DNA from: Streptomyces rimosus
GTDB lineage: Bacteria > Actinomycetota > Actinomycetes > Streptomycetales > Streptomycetaceae
NCBI RefSeq assembly: GCF_008704655.1
Contig: NZ_CP023688.1
Span: 6,191,501 to 6,255,500, forward strand
Direction: 5' to 3'
Length of the DNA: 64,000 nucleotides
Below the pieces are notes generated by a model, which saw only the letters and a program-made list of their open reading frames with translations, was not told the origin of the DNA and searched no databases. Numbering within the stretch: position 1 is the stretch's first letter; each line of letters opens with the position of its first letter. Made by a program: the position numbers and the translations under genes. Below, piece after piece: positions 53,786 through 63,051 of this stretch.

Positions 53786-55711
53786 ATGCCTGTCGAGACG
53801 GTCTTCCCGCGCCTGGAAGCGCTTCTCCCGCATGTCCAGAAGCCCATCCAGTACGTCGGTGGCGAGCTCAACTCCACCGTCAAAGACTGGGATGCCTGCG
53901 ATGTGCGCTGGGCGCTGATGTACCCGGACGCCTACGAGGTCGGGCTGCCCAACCAGGGCGTCATGATCCTTTACGAGGTCCTCAACGAGCGCGAGGGCAT
54001 CCTGGCCGAGCGCACCTACAGCGTGTGGCCGGACCTCGAAGCGCTGATGCGCGAGCACGACGTGCCGCAGTTCACCGTCGACGCGCACCGCCCGGTGAGC
54101 GCCTTCGACGTGCTCGGCGTCTCCTTCTCCACCGAGCTGGGCTACACCAACCTGCTCACCGCCCTGGACCTCTCGGGCATCCCGATCGAGGCCAAGGACC
54201 GTACGGAGGAGCACCCGCTGATCCTCGCGGGCGGCCACGCGGCGTTCAACCCGGAGCCGATCGCCGACTTCCTGGACTGCGCGGTCGTCGGCGACGGCGA
54301 GCAGGCCGTCCTGGAGATCAGCGACATCATCCGCGCCTGGAAGGCCGAGGGTCGTCCGGGCGGGCGCGACGAGCTGCTGTTCCGCCTCGCGAAGACCGGC
54401 AGCGTGTACGTCCCCAAGTTCTACGACGTGGAGTACCTGCCCGACGGGCGCATCTCGCGCGTCGTGCCCAACCGCTCCGGCGTCCCGTGGCGGGTGTCCA
54501 AGCACACCGTCATGGACCTGGACGAGTGGCCCTACCCCAAGCAGCCCCTCGTCCCCCTGGCCGAGACCGTCCACGAACGGATGTCGGTCGAGATCTTCCG
54601 TGGCTGCACCCGCGGCTGCCGTTTCTGCCAGGCCGGCATGATCACGCGCCCCGTGCGGGAGCGAAGCATCACCGGCATCGGCGAGATGGTGGACAAGGGC
54701 CTCAAGGCCACGGGATTCGAGGAGGTCGGCCTGCTGTCGCTGTCCTCCGCGGACCACACCGAGATCGGCGACATCGCCAAGGGCCTCGCCGACCGGTACG
54801 AGGAAGACAAGATCGGTCTGTCGCTGCCGTCGACCCGCGTCGACGCCTTCAACGTCGATCTTGCCAATGAGCTGACGCGCAACGGCCGACGCTCGGGACT
54901 GACCTTCGCGCCCGAGGGCGGCAGTGAGCGGATGCGCAAGGTCATCAACAAGATGGTCTCCGAAGAGGACCTGATCCGCACCGTCGCCACCGCCTACGGC
55001 AACGGCTGGCGGCAGGTGAAGCTGTACTTCATGTGCGGCCTGCCCACCGAGACCGACGAGGACGTCCTCCAGATCGGCGACATGGCGGTCAACGTCATCG
55101 CCAAGGGCCGCGAGGTCGCCAAGTCCAACGACATCCGCTGCACCGTCTCCATCGGCGGCTTCGTGCCCAAGCCGCACACGCCGTTCCAGTGGGCGCCGCA
55201 GCTGTCCGCCGAGGAGACCGACGCCCGCCTGGAGAAGCTGCGCGACAAGATCCGCGGCGACAAGAAGTACGGCCGCTCCATCGGCTTCCGCTACCACGAC
55301 GGCAAGCCCGGCATCGTCGAGGGCCTGCTCTCCCGCGGCGACCGCCGCGTCGGCGCCGTCATCCGCGCCGTCTACGAGGACGGTGGCCGCTTCGACGGCT
55401 GGCGCGAACACTTCTCGTACGACCGCTGGATGAAGGCCGCCGAGGAGACGCTGCCCGAGTACGGCGTCGACGTCGCCTGGTACACCACCCGCGAACGCAC
55501 CTACGAGGAGGTCCTCCCCTGGGACCACCTCGACTCCGGCCTGGACAAGGACTGGCTCTGGGAAGACTGGCAGGACGCCCTCGACGAGACCGAGGTCGAG
55601 GACTGCCGGTGGACGCCTTGCTTCGATTGCGGGGTGTGTCCGCAGATGGACACCGAGATCCAGATCGGCCCGACCGGCAAGAAACTGCTGCCGCTGACCG
55701 TCGTCAAGTAA
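53786..55711 (+). CDS. TIGR03960-family radical SAM protein
   Basis: A 641-residue radical SAM enzyme with a B12-binding-like N-terminal domain (LMYPDAYEVGLPNQGVMILYE). The iron-sulfur motif is RGCTRGCRFCQAG (CxxxCxxC, about 273-282). The C-terminus has an extra cysteine set (CFDCGVCPQM) that may bind a second cluster. The reaction is unknown; in many actinobacteria and other bacteria it is paired with a DUF2344 protein, present here 1.4 kb downstream. ATG 53786 gives the family start PVETVFPRLEALLPHVQKP; an upstream ATG at 53771 is less likely. TACGCT (53743-53748) may be its -10 box. Confidence 0.88.
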   Translation: MPVETVFPRLEALLPHVQKPIQYVGGELNSTVKDWDACDVRWALMYPDAYEVGLPNQGVMILYEVLNEREGILAERTYSVWPDLEALMREHDVPQFTVDAHRPVSAFDVLGVSFSTELGYTNLLTALDLSGIPIEAKDRTEEHPLILAGGHAAFNPEPIADFLDCAVVGDGEQAVLEISDIIRAWKAEGRPGGRDELLFRLAKTGSVYVPKFYDVEYLPDGRISRVVPNRSGVPWRVSKHTVMDLDEWPYPKQPLVPLAETVHERMSVEIFRGCTRGCRFCQAGMITRPVRERSITGIGEMVDKGLKATGFEEVGLLSLSSADHTEIGDIAKGLADRYEEDKIGLSLPSTRVDAFNVDLANELTRNGRRSGLTFAPEGGSERMRKVINKMVSEEDLIRTVATAYGNGWRQVKLYFMCGLPTETDEDVLQIGDMAVNVIAKGREVAKSNDIRCTVSIGGFVPKPHTPFQWAPQLSAEETDARLEKLRDKIRGDKKYGRSIGFRYHDGKPGIVEGLLSRGDRRVGAVIRAVYEDGGRFDGWREHFSYDRWMKAAEETLPEYGVDVAWYTTRERTYEEVLPWDHLDSGLDKDWLWEDWQDALDETEVEDCRWTPCFDCGVCPQMDTEIQIGPTGKKLLPLTVVK

Positions 55712-55730
55712 GCGTTCCAGGTACGTGCCC

Positions 55731-55764
55731 CGGCCCGGCCCCGCGTGATGCGGGAGCCGGGCCG
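55731..55764 (+). terminator. Hairpin after the radical SAM gene
   Basis: CGGCCCGGC (55731-55739) pairs with GCCGGGCCG (55756-55764), with an inner CCCGC/GCGGG stem. It lies 19 bp past the stop codon. There is no U tract. Confidence 0.5.
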
Positions 55765-55814
55765 CGGCATGTACGCGACAGTGCCCATATCGGGTGCGAG
55801 GGGGAGAAAGTCAT

Positions 55815-57029
55815 ATGGAGCCCACGAGTGGGCCGTCGCTGTCCAAGGAGCATGAAGAGGGCCGGGTGCCCGTACGGGAGCGGGTGCCCGCGCCCTACCA
55901 GCCGGGGGAGGGGTGTCTGATCCGGCTGGTTCGGGTGCCGGTTCGGGTTGTGGTGCTGGTGTTTGTGGTGCCGGTGCGGTTGGTGTGGGATCTGGTGGTT
56001 GCTGGTGCGCGGGGGATTGAGCGGGGGGTGCTTCGGCCTGTTGGGCGTGGGCTTGCCTGGGTGGGGCGGGTTCTGGTCGTTGCGCCGCTGATCTGGGTGT
56101 ATCGGTGGATTCTTACTCCGGTGGGGCATGGCATTGCCTGGACTTTGCGGGCCTTCGGGGTGGTGCTGGGCTGGGTGGGGAAAGCGTTCTTCTACTGGCC
56201 GTGGGTCGGGTTGTGGCGGTATGTGCTGGTGCCGGTCGGCACGGCCGTCGGTGTGGCCGTGGCCTGGCTGGCGCATCACCTGATCGTGGTGCCGGCGCTC
56301 TGGATCCACCGCCGGGTGCTGACGCCGGTCGGTCACGCCGTCCTGTGGGTGTTCCGGGGGCTGGGCGCGGGCTTCGCCTGGCTCGGTCTTCATCTGGTCG
56401 TGCTTCCCGCCCGGTGGTGCTACCGGCGCGTACTGACGCCGGTCGGGCACGGCATCGCCTGGGTGGTCCGCGGCATCGGTGCCGCCGTCGCCGCACTCGT
56501 ACGGTGGACGGTCGTCGTGCCGGCCGTCGCGGTGTGGCGGTACGTCCTGGCCCCGGCCGGCCGGGCGATCGGGACGGCCGTCACCGGGGTGGCGCGCGAG
56601 ACCGGCGCCGCCTTCGGGCATGCCTGGCGGGTGGCCGGGTACGTCTCCCGGGCTGTCGGCCGGTTCGTCGGCACACTCCTGCGGTGGGTCTTCGTCGAGC
56701 CGTTCCGGTGGGTCTACCGCGCCGTCCTCACCCCGGTCGGCCACGCCGTACGGGACGTGCTGTGGCGCCCGGTGCGCAACGCCGTACGCGAGGCGGGCCG
56801 GTCCGTACGCCGTGCGCTGGGCGCCGCGCGGGAGTCCGTACGCCGGACCCGCGCCGAGATCCGGCGGGCCGTGTTCGGGGGTTCCGGGGCGCCGGAGCGG
56901 CCGGAGCCGGGCGTGGTGCCCGAGCCCCGGCGGGAACAGTCGGTACCGACGGCACGTACTCTAGGTAAGACGTCCGGGCGCGACGTGTCCCCGCCCACGC
57001 GGGGGCCCGGACTGGGCGACGCTGGGTAG
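55815..57029 (+). CDS. Repeat-rich membrane-associated protein of unknown function
   Basis: A 404-residue protein made of hydrophobic segments separated by a recurring [RY]-x-[VI]-L-[TV]-P-[VA]-G-[HRT] motif. Copies lie near residues 71, 98, 136, 167, 205, 243 and 303 (for example RVLTPVGHGIAW), several 38 residues apart. Each is flanked by Trp/Val-rich helices and single arginines, so the protein may span or line the membrane many times. The C-terminal third is Arg-rich (RNAVREAGRSVRRALGAARESVRR) and probably cytoplasmic. ATG at 55815 has GGGGAG 8 nt upstream. The first 300 bp use many T- and G-ending codons, unlike neighbours. Not recognised beyond Streptomyces-type hypothetical proteins. 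Confidence 0.65.
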   Translation: MEPTSGPSLSKEHEEGRVPVRERVPAPYQPGEGCLIRLVRVPVRVVVLVFVVPVRLVWDLVVAGARGIERGVLRPVGRGLAWVGRVLVVAPLIWVYRWILTPVGHGIAWTLRAFGVVLGWVGKAFFYWPWVGLWRYVLVPVGTAVGVAVAWLAHHLIVVPALWIHRRVLTPVGHAVLWVFRGLGAGFAWLGLHLVVLPARWCYRRVLTPVGHGIAWVVRGIGAAVAALVRWTVVVPAVAVWRYVLAPAGRAIGTAVTGVARETGAAFGHAWRVAGYVSRAVGRFVGTLLRWVFVEPFRWVYRAVLTPVGHAVRDVLWRPVRNAVREAGRSVRRALGAARESVRRTRAEIRRAVFGGSGAPERPEPGVVPEPRREQSVPTARTLGKTSGRDVSPPTRGPGLGDAG

Positions 57030-57064
57030 GCGTCATCCGGGACCGTCCCCGCCCCACGCGGGGG
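56987..57064. repeat. Two GTCCCCGCC(C)ACGCGGGGG palindromic repeats
   Basis: GTCCCCGCCCACGCGGGGG (56987-57005) and GTCCCCGCCCCACGCGGGGG (57045-57064) are near-identical hairpins 58 bp apart. The first lies in the end of the membrane-protein gene and the second in the gap before the DUF2344 gene. They resemble actinobacterial type I-E CRISPR repeats in their CCCCGC...GCGGGG core, but only two copies exist and no cas gene is nearby. They may act as RNA hairpins controlling the next gene. Confidence 0.6.
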
Positions 57065-57103
57065 TGACGTCCAGTAGCGCCCTCACACCAAGGAGAAGTA
57101 ACA

Positions 57104-57889
57104 CTGGGCAAGCGACAGCCCGAAGGCCCGCCGCCCGCACCGGCGGTGCAGCGCATCCGACTGCGCTACACCAAGCGCGGCCGCCTCCGGTTCACCAGCC
57201 ACCGCGACTTCCAGCGCGCTTTCGAGCGGGCGCTGCGCCGCGCCGAGGTCCCCATGGCGTATTCGGCGGGCTTCACCCCGCACCCCAAGGTGTCGTACGC
57301 CAACGCCGCGCCGACCGGTACCGGCAGCGAGGCCGAGTACCTGGAGATCCAGCTCGCCGAGCGCCGCGACCCGGACATGCTCCGCACCCTGCTGGACGAG
57401 TCGCTGCCGGCGGGCCTGGACATCACCGACGCGGTCGAGGCCCGTACGTCCGGGCTTGCCGACCGGCTCCAGGCGTCGGTGTGGGAGCTGCGCCTGGACG
57501 GCGTCGCTCCCGCCGACGCGGCACACGCCGTCGAAACCTTCCTCGCCGCCGAGGAAGTGCAGGTCGAACGCCGTACGAAGAACGGCATCCGGACCTTCGA
57601 CGCGCGGGCCGCGGTGGCCCGCCTCGAAGCCGCGGCGCCCGAGGGCGATAGGCCGGGTGGCGATGCCTGTGCGATACTGCGGCTGGTTGTTCGGCATGCG
57701 ACACCTGCCGTACGACCCGACGACGTCCTGTCCGGCCTCCGAGCTACGGCCGACCTGGCGCCGCCGGTCCCCGCTGCGGTGACCAGGCTGGCGCAGGGGC
57801 TGCTCGATGAGGAGACCGGCGCGGTGACCGACCCGCTCGCGCCCGACCGCGACGCTGCCGAGGCCGACACAACGACGGCCGCCGGCTGA
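57104..57889 (+). CDS. DUF2344 (TIGR03936) radical SAM-associated protein
   Basis: A 261-residue cytoplasmic protein. VQRIRLRYTKRGRLRFTSHRDFQRAFERAL is the DUF2344 start, and AGFTPHPKVSYANAAPTGTGSEAEYLEI the second block. It is the usual partner of the TIGR03960 radical SAM protein and may be a substrate-binding or RNA-binding subunit. The standard start codon available inside the frame (GTG at 57146) would cut the N-terminus. AAGGAG at 57090-57095 lies 8 nt before CTG 57104, which gives GKRQPEGPPPAPAVQRIRL, which I recall as the usual N-terminus in Streptomyces. CTG is therefore the likely start. RNase E follows after 250 bp. Confidence 0.8.
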   Translation: MGKRQPEGPPPAPAVQRIRLRYTKRGRLRFTSHRDFQRAFERALRRAEVPMAYSAGFTPHPKVSYANAAPTGTGSEAEYLEIQLAERRDPDMLRTLLDESLPAGLDITDAVEARTSGLADRLQASVWELRLDGVAPADAAHAVETFLAAEEVQVERRTKNGIRTFDARAAVARLEAAAPEGDRPGGDACAILRLVVRHATPAVRPDDVLSGLRATADLAPPVPAAVTRLAQGLLDEETGAVTDPLAPDRDAAEADTTTAAG

Positions 57890-58139
57890 GTGCCGCGAGG
57901 CGCCGGACGGTCCGGTAGCAGGACCGCCGTCGTCGCGTCGCCGATCAACCAGGGAGCCACCCCGGTCCGGCAGACGCACTGACCAGCAGACTTTCGCCGG
58001 TCCCGCCAGACGGGCCCGGCGAGCGAGACGACAGCTCCCGTGCGGCGCCCGCGCCCCGGAGGGCGGCACCGCGCACATCACGCGGGCCGCGTCCGGAACC
58101 AGGCGCGGCGCCCGGGAGCGTGACGGGAGAACCGCCCGC

Positions 58140-61100
58140 ATGCTCGAACCCATTGAGCCCAACGAATCCAGCGGCCCTGCGGAACAGCTTTCCGAGGGCA
58201 GCACCCCCAGCGACACGCTGCCGCCGCGCCGCCGGCGCCGCGCCGCCTCCCGGCCGGCCGGTCCGCCCACGGCGGCGAGCACGCCGGCCGAGGCCCCGGT
58301 GACCGCCGACAGCGGCGCCGCCGCCACGCCCGCGAGCGCCGCGCAGGACGATACGGGCGCCGCCACCGCGGTGGTCTCCGGCGACGACGCCAAGCCCGCC
58401 CGTACGCGCCGCCGTGCGACCCGTAAGGCCACCGCCCCCGCGGGCTCCCCGCAGGCCGGCGAGGTCGCGGAGAGCGCGCCCGAGGCCCCGGCCGCGCAGC
58501 CGGAGCAGCCCGCCGCCGAGGACGAGGCGCCGCGCGCCCGGCCCCGCCGCCGTGCCACCCGCCGCGCCTCCGCGCCGGCCGGTCCGCCCGCGGCCGAGGC
58601 CGCTAAGACCGCCGCCGCGCCGCAGGCCGCCGAGGACACCGCGCCCGCCGCCGAGGACACCGTCCCCGCCGACGAGGCTCCGGCCGCCGCGCCCGCCGAG
58701 GAGACCAAGCCCGCCCGTACGCGTCGCCGCGCGACCCGTAAGGCCACCGCCCCGGCCGGTCCGCCGCAGGGCGCCACGGAGCCGCAGAGCGCCGAGCCCG
58801 CGAGCACGGACGCCGCGGCGCAGGCCGAGGACGAGGAAGAGGCCGAGGAGACCGCCGAGGCCGCTGAGACCGCCGCCGCGCCCGCCGAGGACACCAAGCC
58901 CGCCCGTACGCGCCGCCGCGCGACCCGTAAGGCCACCGCCCCCTCGGGCTCCCCGCAGGCCGCCGACGCCGTGGAAAGCGCCCCGGCCGCCGAGTCTGCC
59001 GAGGCGGAGACCCCGGCAGCCGAGCAGGCCACCGAGGCGCCCCGCCGCCGTTCGCGCCGCCGCGCGGAGCGCGCTTCCGAGGCTCCGGCCGCGAAGCAGG
59101 AGCAGCCCGCCGCGGAGTCGCGCGCCGAGGCCGAGGCCGCGCCCGAGGAGCCCGTACGCGGCAGCCGCCGCCGCGAGCGGCGCGCGCCGACGGTCGTGTT
59201 CCAGGCGCCGGTCTTCACCGAGCCGATGTTCCAGACCCCGGAGACCGCCGCGGCCGCCGCCGCAGCCGCCGCCGAGCAGGCCGAGCCCGCCGCCGAGGAG
59301 GAGGAGCAGCCCGCGACCGGCAACCGCCGCCGTCGCCGCCGGGGCGCTGCCGCCGAGGCCGAGCAGCAGGTCGTCCAGCAGGCGCCCGCCCGGGACGCCC
59401 AGTACGTCGACGAGGCCGAGGACGAGGCCGACGACGACTCCGACGACGAGCAGGCCGAGGCCGCGCAGGGCGACGACGAGTCGGGCGACCGCCCCTCCCG
59501 CCGTCGTCGTCGCGGTGGCCGCCGCCGTCGCCGTGGCGAGGCCGCCGACGGCACCGACGAGCAGACCGGCGAGGGCCGCCAGGCCGACGCCGGGCAGCAG
59601 GCCGCGGAGGAGGAGCCGGCCGAGCAGGCCGAGCCCGCCGCCGAGGAGGACGAGCAGCCGGGCGCCGGTTCCGCCAGCAGCCGTCGGCGCCGTCGCCGCC
59701 GCCGTCGCAGCGGTGACCTCGGCGACGGGGACGCCGCCCACCAGGGCGACGACCCGGAGCGTACGGTCGTCAAGGTCCGCGAGCCGCGCAAGAAGGACGA
59801 GCCGTCCGACGAGGTCCAGTCCATCAAGGGCTCGACGCGTCTGGAGGCCAAGAAGCAGCGCCGCCGCGAGGGCCGCGAGCAGGGCCGCCGCCGGGTGCCG
59901 ATCATCACCGAGGCGGAGTTCCTGGCGCGCCGCGAGGCCGTCGAGCGCGTCATGGTCGTCCGCCAGAGCGGCGAGCGCACCCAGATCGGCGTCCTTGAGG
60001 ACAACGTGCTCGTCGAGCACTACGTCAACAAGGAGCAGGCGACCTCGTACGTAGGCAACGTCTACCTCGGCAAGGTGCAGAACGTCCTCCCGTCGATGGA
60101 GGCCGCCTTCGTCGACATCGGCAAGGGCCGCAACGCCGTGCTGTACGCGGGCGAGGTCAACTTCGAGGCGCTCGGCATGGCCAACGGGCCGCGCCGCATC
60201 GAGACCGCGCTGAAGTCCGGCCAGTCCGTGCTGGTGCAGGTCACCAAGGACCCGATCGGCCACAAGGGCGCCCGGCTGACCAGCCAGGTCTCGCTGCCCG
60301 GCCGCTACCTGGTCTACGTGCCCGAGGGCTCGATGACCGGTATCAGCCGCAAGCTGCCGGACACCGAGCGGGCGCGTCTGAAGCAGATCCTGAAGAAGAT
60401 CGTTCCCGAGGACGCGGGCGTCATCGTCCGTACCGCCGCGGAGGGCGCCAGCGAGGACGAGCTGCGCCGCGACGTGGAGCGCCTCCAGGCGCAGTGGGAG
60501 GACATCCAGAAGAAGGCCAAGGCGGGCTCCACCAGCTCGCCGAGCCTGCTGTACGGCGAGCCCGACATGACCGTCCGGGTCGTCCGCGACATCTTCAACG
60601 AGGACTTCTCCAAGGTCATCGTCAGCGGTGACGAGGCGTGGCAGACCATCCACGGCTATGTCTCGCACGTCGCCCCCGACCTGGTCGACCGCCTCCAGAA
60701 GTGGACCTCGGACGTCGACGTCTTCGCGACGTACCGCATCGACGAGCAGCTGATGAAGGCGCTGGACCGCAAGGTCTGGCTGCCCTCCGGCGGCTCGCTG
60801 GTGATCGACAAGACCGAGGCCATGGTCGTCATCGACGTGAACACCGGAAAGTTCACCGGCCAGGGCGGCAACCTCGAAGAGACCGTGACCAGGAACAACC
60901 TGGAGGCGGCCGAGGAGATCGTGCGCCAGCTGCGGCTGCGCGACCTGGGCGGCATCGTCGTCATCGACTTCATCGACATGGTCCTGGAGTCCAACCGGGA
61001 CCTGGTGCTGCGGCGGATGCTGGAGTGCCTGGGCCGCGACCGTACGAAGCACCAGGTCGCCGAGGTCACCTCGCTGGGCCTGGTCCAGATGACCCGCAAG

Positions 61101-62093
61101 CGGGTCGGCCAGGGCCTGCTGGAGTCCTTCTCCGAGCCGTGCGTGCACTGCAACGGCCGCGGCGTCATCGTCCACATGGACCAGCCGTCCTCGGCCGGTG
61201 GCGGCGGTGGCGGCAAGCGCAAGAAGAAGGGCAAGTCGGGCGGGTCCGGCCAGGACCACCAGCACCACGACCACCAGCACCAGGACGAGCAGCCCGAGGC
61301 GGAGGCCGCACGGGCCGACGAGCACCCGGAGCTGGAGCCGGTCGCGGTGACCGAGGCGGAGCTGCGGCCCGCGGTGGACGGCACCGACGAGTGGTTCGGC
61401 AGCCCGGCCGAGGCCGAGGCGGCAGCCGGTGTACGCGGCCGGGGCCGCCGTCGCGCGAGCCGCAAGGCGACCGCTCCGGCGGGCGCGCCCAAGGCGTCCG
61501 AGGCCGCCGCGATCGTGCTGGAGACCGCGCCGGCCCCGGCCCCCGAGCCGGAGCCCGTCGCGGAGGCGCCCGCCGCGGAGCCCGCGCCGGCCAGGCCGCG
61601 CCGCCGGGCCACCCGTAAGGCGTCCGCTCCGGCGGGCTCGCCGAAGGTCTCCGAGACCGTCGAGGACACCGCGCAGGCCGCCGAGGTGAGCACCCCGGTG
61701 GCGGAGCCCGCGTCCGAGCCGGTCGCGGAGCCGGAGGCCGAGCCGGCCGCCGACGGTGCCGTACGTACGGACGAGGCCGTGAGCCCGGACGCGGCGGCGC
61801 CCGCCGAGGAGGCCCCTGAGGAGGCCGCCGAGGAGGCGCCCGCCAAGAAGACCGCGGCGAAGAAGACGGCCGCCAAGAAGGCCACCGCCAAGAAGACGGC
61901 GGCCAAGAAGGCGACCACGGCCAAGAAGACGGCGGCGAAGAAGACCACCACCGCCAAGAAGGCCACGGCCAAGAAGGCGGCCACCAAGAAGACCGCCGCG
62001 AAGAAGACCACGACGAAGAAGGCGGCGGCCAAGAAGACCGCTGCCGCCGAGCAGGCCCCGGCCGCGTCGGTGTCGGCTTCGACGGAGGACTGA
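58140..62093 (+). CDS. rne: Ribonuclease E/G
   Basis: A 1317-residue endoribonuclease that processes rRNA and decays mRNA. The catalytic core (about 593-1020) has the S1 domain ([32 protein letters not shown]), the metal aspartates in [11 protein letters not shown] (about 900) and IDFIDM (about 943), and the Zn-link CVHCNGRG (about 1000). On both sides are long disordered arms, as in actinobacterial RNase E/G where the core is central. The N-arm repeats [13 protein letters not shown] at about 90, 137, 195 and 258, alternating with Glu/Ala-rich blocks. The C-arm has two more copies (about 1100 and 1160), then about 70 residues of histone-H1-like AKKTAAKK repeats. ATG at 58140 has GGGAGA upstream. 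Confidence 0.95.
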   Translation: MLEPIEPNESSGPAEQLSEGSTPSDTLPPRRRRRAASRPAGPPTAASTPAEAPVTADSGAAATPASAAQDDTGAATAVVSGDDAKPARTRRRATRKATAPAGSPQAGEVAESAPEAPAAQPEQPAAEDEAPRARPRRRATRRASAPAGPPAAEAAKTAAAPQAAEDTAPAAEDTVPADEAPAAAPAEETKPARTRRRATRKATAPAGPPQGATEPQSAEPASTDAAAQAEDEEEAEETAEAAETAAAPAEDTKPARTRRRATRKATAPSGSPQAADAVESAPAAESAEAETPAAEQATEAPRRRSRRRAERASEAPAAKQEQPAAESRAEAEAAPEEPVRGSRRRERRAPTVVFQAPVFTEPMFQTPETAAAAAAAAAEQAEPAAEEEEQPATGNRRRRRRGAAAEAEQQVVQQAPARDAQYVDEAEDEADDDSDDEQAEAAQGDDESGDRPSRRRRRGGRRRRRGEAADGTDEQTGEGRQADAGQQAAEEEPAEQAEPAAEEDEQPGAGSASSRRRRRRRRRSGDLGDGDAAHQGDDPERTVVKVREPRKKDEPSDEVQSIKGSTRLEAKKQRRREGREQGRRRVPIITEAEFLARREAVERVMVVRQSGERTQIGVLEDNVLVEHYVNKEQATSYVGNVYLGKVQNVLPSMEAAFVDIGKGRNAVLYAGEVNFEALGMANGPRRIETALKSGQSVLVQVTKDPIGHKGARLTSQVSLPGRYLVYVPEGSMTGISRKLPDTERARLKQILKKIVPEDAGVIVRTAAEGASEDELRRDVERLQAQWEDIQKKAKAGSTSSPSLLYGEPDMTVRVVRDIFNEDFSKVIVSGDEAWQTIHGYVSHVAPDLVDRLQKWTSDVDVFATYRIDEQLMKALDRKVWLPSGGSLVIDKTEAMVVIDVNTGKFTGQGGNLEETVTRNNLEAAEEIVRQLRLRDLGGIVVIDFIDMVLESNRDLVLRRMLECLGRDRTKHQVAEVTSLGLVQMTRKRVGQGLLESFSEPCVHCNGRGVIVHMDQPSSAGGGGGGKRKKKGKSGGSGQDHQHHDHQHQDEQPEAEAARADEHPELEPVAVTEAELRPAVDGTDEWFGSPAEAEAAAGVRGRGRRRASRKATAPAGAPKASEAAAIVLETAPAPAPEPEPVAEAPAAEPAPARPRRRATRKASAPAGSPKVSETVEDTAQAAEVSTPVAEPASEPVAEPEAEPAADGAVRTDEAVSPDAAAPAEEAPEEAAEEAPAKKTAAKKTAAKKATAKKTAAKKATTAKKTAAKKTTTAKKATAKKAATKKTAAKKTTTKKAAAKKTAAAEQAPAASVSASTED

Positions 62094-62103
62094 TCAGGAC
62101 CGT

Positions 62104-62132
62104 GCCCCGGGCCGTACGCGGCCCGGGGCCGG
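62104..62132 (+). terminator. Terminator after rne
   Basis: GCCCCGGGCCG (62104-62114) pairs with CGGCCCGGGGC (62119-62129), 11 bp with a TACG loop. The TACG tetraloop in a C/G-closed stem is of the UNCG class and very stable. CGGTTTG follows. Confidence 0.8.
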
Positions 62133-62318
62133 TTTGACCCCCCGGTCCAGGTTCCGTAACCTTGACCGTCGGCGTCTGTAGTACGCCAAACCTCTGAGCA
62201 CACACCTCCCGGCTCGCCGGGGGAGGCCGCTCGTCCGATCCGGATTCCACGGGATCGTCACGAACCCGTGTGAGCGGCTGGCATCAGTGGGCCCGTATCG
62301 AGTGAGAGAGAGTTCCGC

Positions 62319-62639
62319 GTGTACGCCATCGTGCGCACCGGCGCCCGTCAGCAGAAGGTTGCTGTTGGCGACGTCATCGAAGTTGACCGCATGTCCGACA
62401 GCAAGGCGGGCGACACCGTCGAGCTCTCGACGCTGCTCGTCGTGGACGGCGAGTCGGTCACCAGCGACCCGTGGGTGCTGGCTGGCGTGAAGGTCCAGGC
62501 CGAGGTCGTGGACCACCACAAGGGCGACAAGATCCGCATCCAGAAGTACAAGAACAAGACCGGTTACAAGAAGCGGATCGGCCACCGCCAGCTGCACACC
62601 GCGCTGAAGATCACCGGCATCGACGCTCCGGCGAAGTAA
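62319..62639 (+). CDS. rplU: Ribosomal protein L21
   Basis: A 106-residue 50S subunit protein binding 23S rRNA. The start [24 protein letters not shown] and the basic block [21 protein letters not shown] are typical L21. GTG at 62319 follows GAGAG. It sits in the conserved rplU-rpmA-obgE order. The 225 bp upstream have the rne terminator first and then a TTGACC element (62163-62168) in the likely promoter. Confidence 0.97.
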   Translation: MYAIVRTGARQQKVAVGDVIEVDRMSDSKAGDTVELSTLLVVDGESVTSDPWVLAGVKVQAEVVDHHKGDKIRIQKYKNKTGYKKRIGHRQLHTALKITGIDAPAK

Positions 62640-62653
62640 GGGACTGAGGAGAC

Positions 62654-62911
62654 ATGGCACACAAGAAGGGCGCATCGTCCACTCGGAACGGTCGCGATTC
62701 CAATGCTCAGCGGCTCGGCGTGAAGCGCTTCGGCGGTCAGGCCGTCCTCGCCGGTGAGATCCTGGTCCGCCAGCGCGGCACCCACTTCCACCCGGGCACC
62801 GGCGTCGGCCGCGGCGGCGACGACACCCTGTTCGCCCTGGCCTCCGGTGCGGTGCAGTTCGGCACCCACCGTGGCCGCAAGGTCGTGAACATCGTCCCGA
62901 TCGCCGAGTGA
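62654..62911 (+). CDS. rpmA: Ribosomal protein L27
   Basis: An 85-residue 50S protein near the peptidyl-transferase centre. [28 protein letters not shown] is a standard L27 start without the cleaved N-terminal extension seen in Firmicutes. The ATG at 62654 has GAGGAG upstream, and the gene lies 14 bp after rplU. Confidence 0.97.
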   Translation: MAHKKGASSTRNGRDSNAQRLGVKRFGGQAVLAGEILVRQRGTHFHPGTGVGRGGDDTLFALASGAVQFGTHRGRKVVNIVPIAE

Positions 62912-62955
62912 CCCACCACTTCGGCATCGGGCGATAGCTCAGCAGCACCACTCCG

Positions 62956-63004
62956 AGGGCGGACCGCCTTACCCCGCAGCAGTGCGGGAAGGCCGGTCCG
63001 CCCT
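62956..63004 (+). terminator. Hairpin between rpmA and obgE
   Basis: AGGGCGGACCG (62956-62966) pairs with CGGTCCGCCCT (62994-63004), with an inner CCTT...AAGG and CCCGCA...TGCGGG stem. It lies 44 bp after the rpmA stop. It may terminate most of the ribosomal-protein transcript and let obgE be read from its own promoter (TTGGCG followed by TTAGTACAG). Confidence 0.65.
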
Positions 63005-63051
63005 TGGCGTGTTAGTACAGAGACATTCCGTCGTACCTGGAGGCACGCACC

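Noticed and set aside
56987..57064. CRISPR array
   Set aside because: Two imperfect palindromes only, one inside a coding region, and no cas genes in the window.
57945..61325. 1126-codon minus-strand open frame opposite rne
   Set aside because: Only Leu/Gly/Val/Arg-rich low complexity, produced by the repetitive GC-rich rne sequence.
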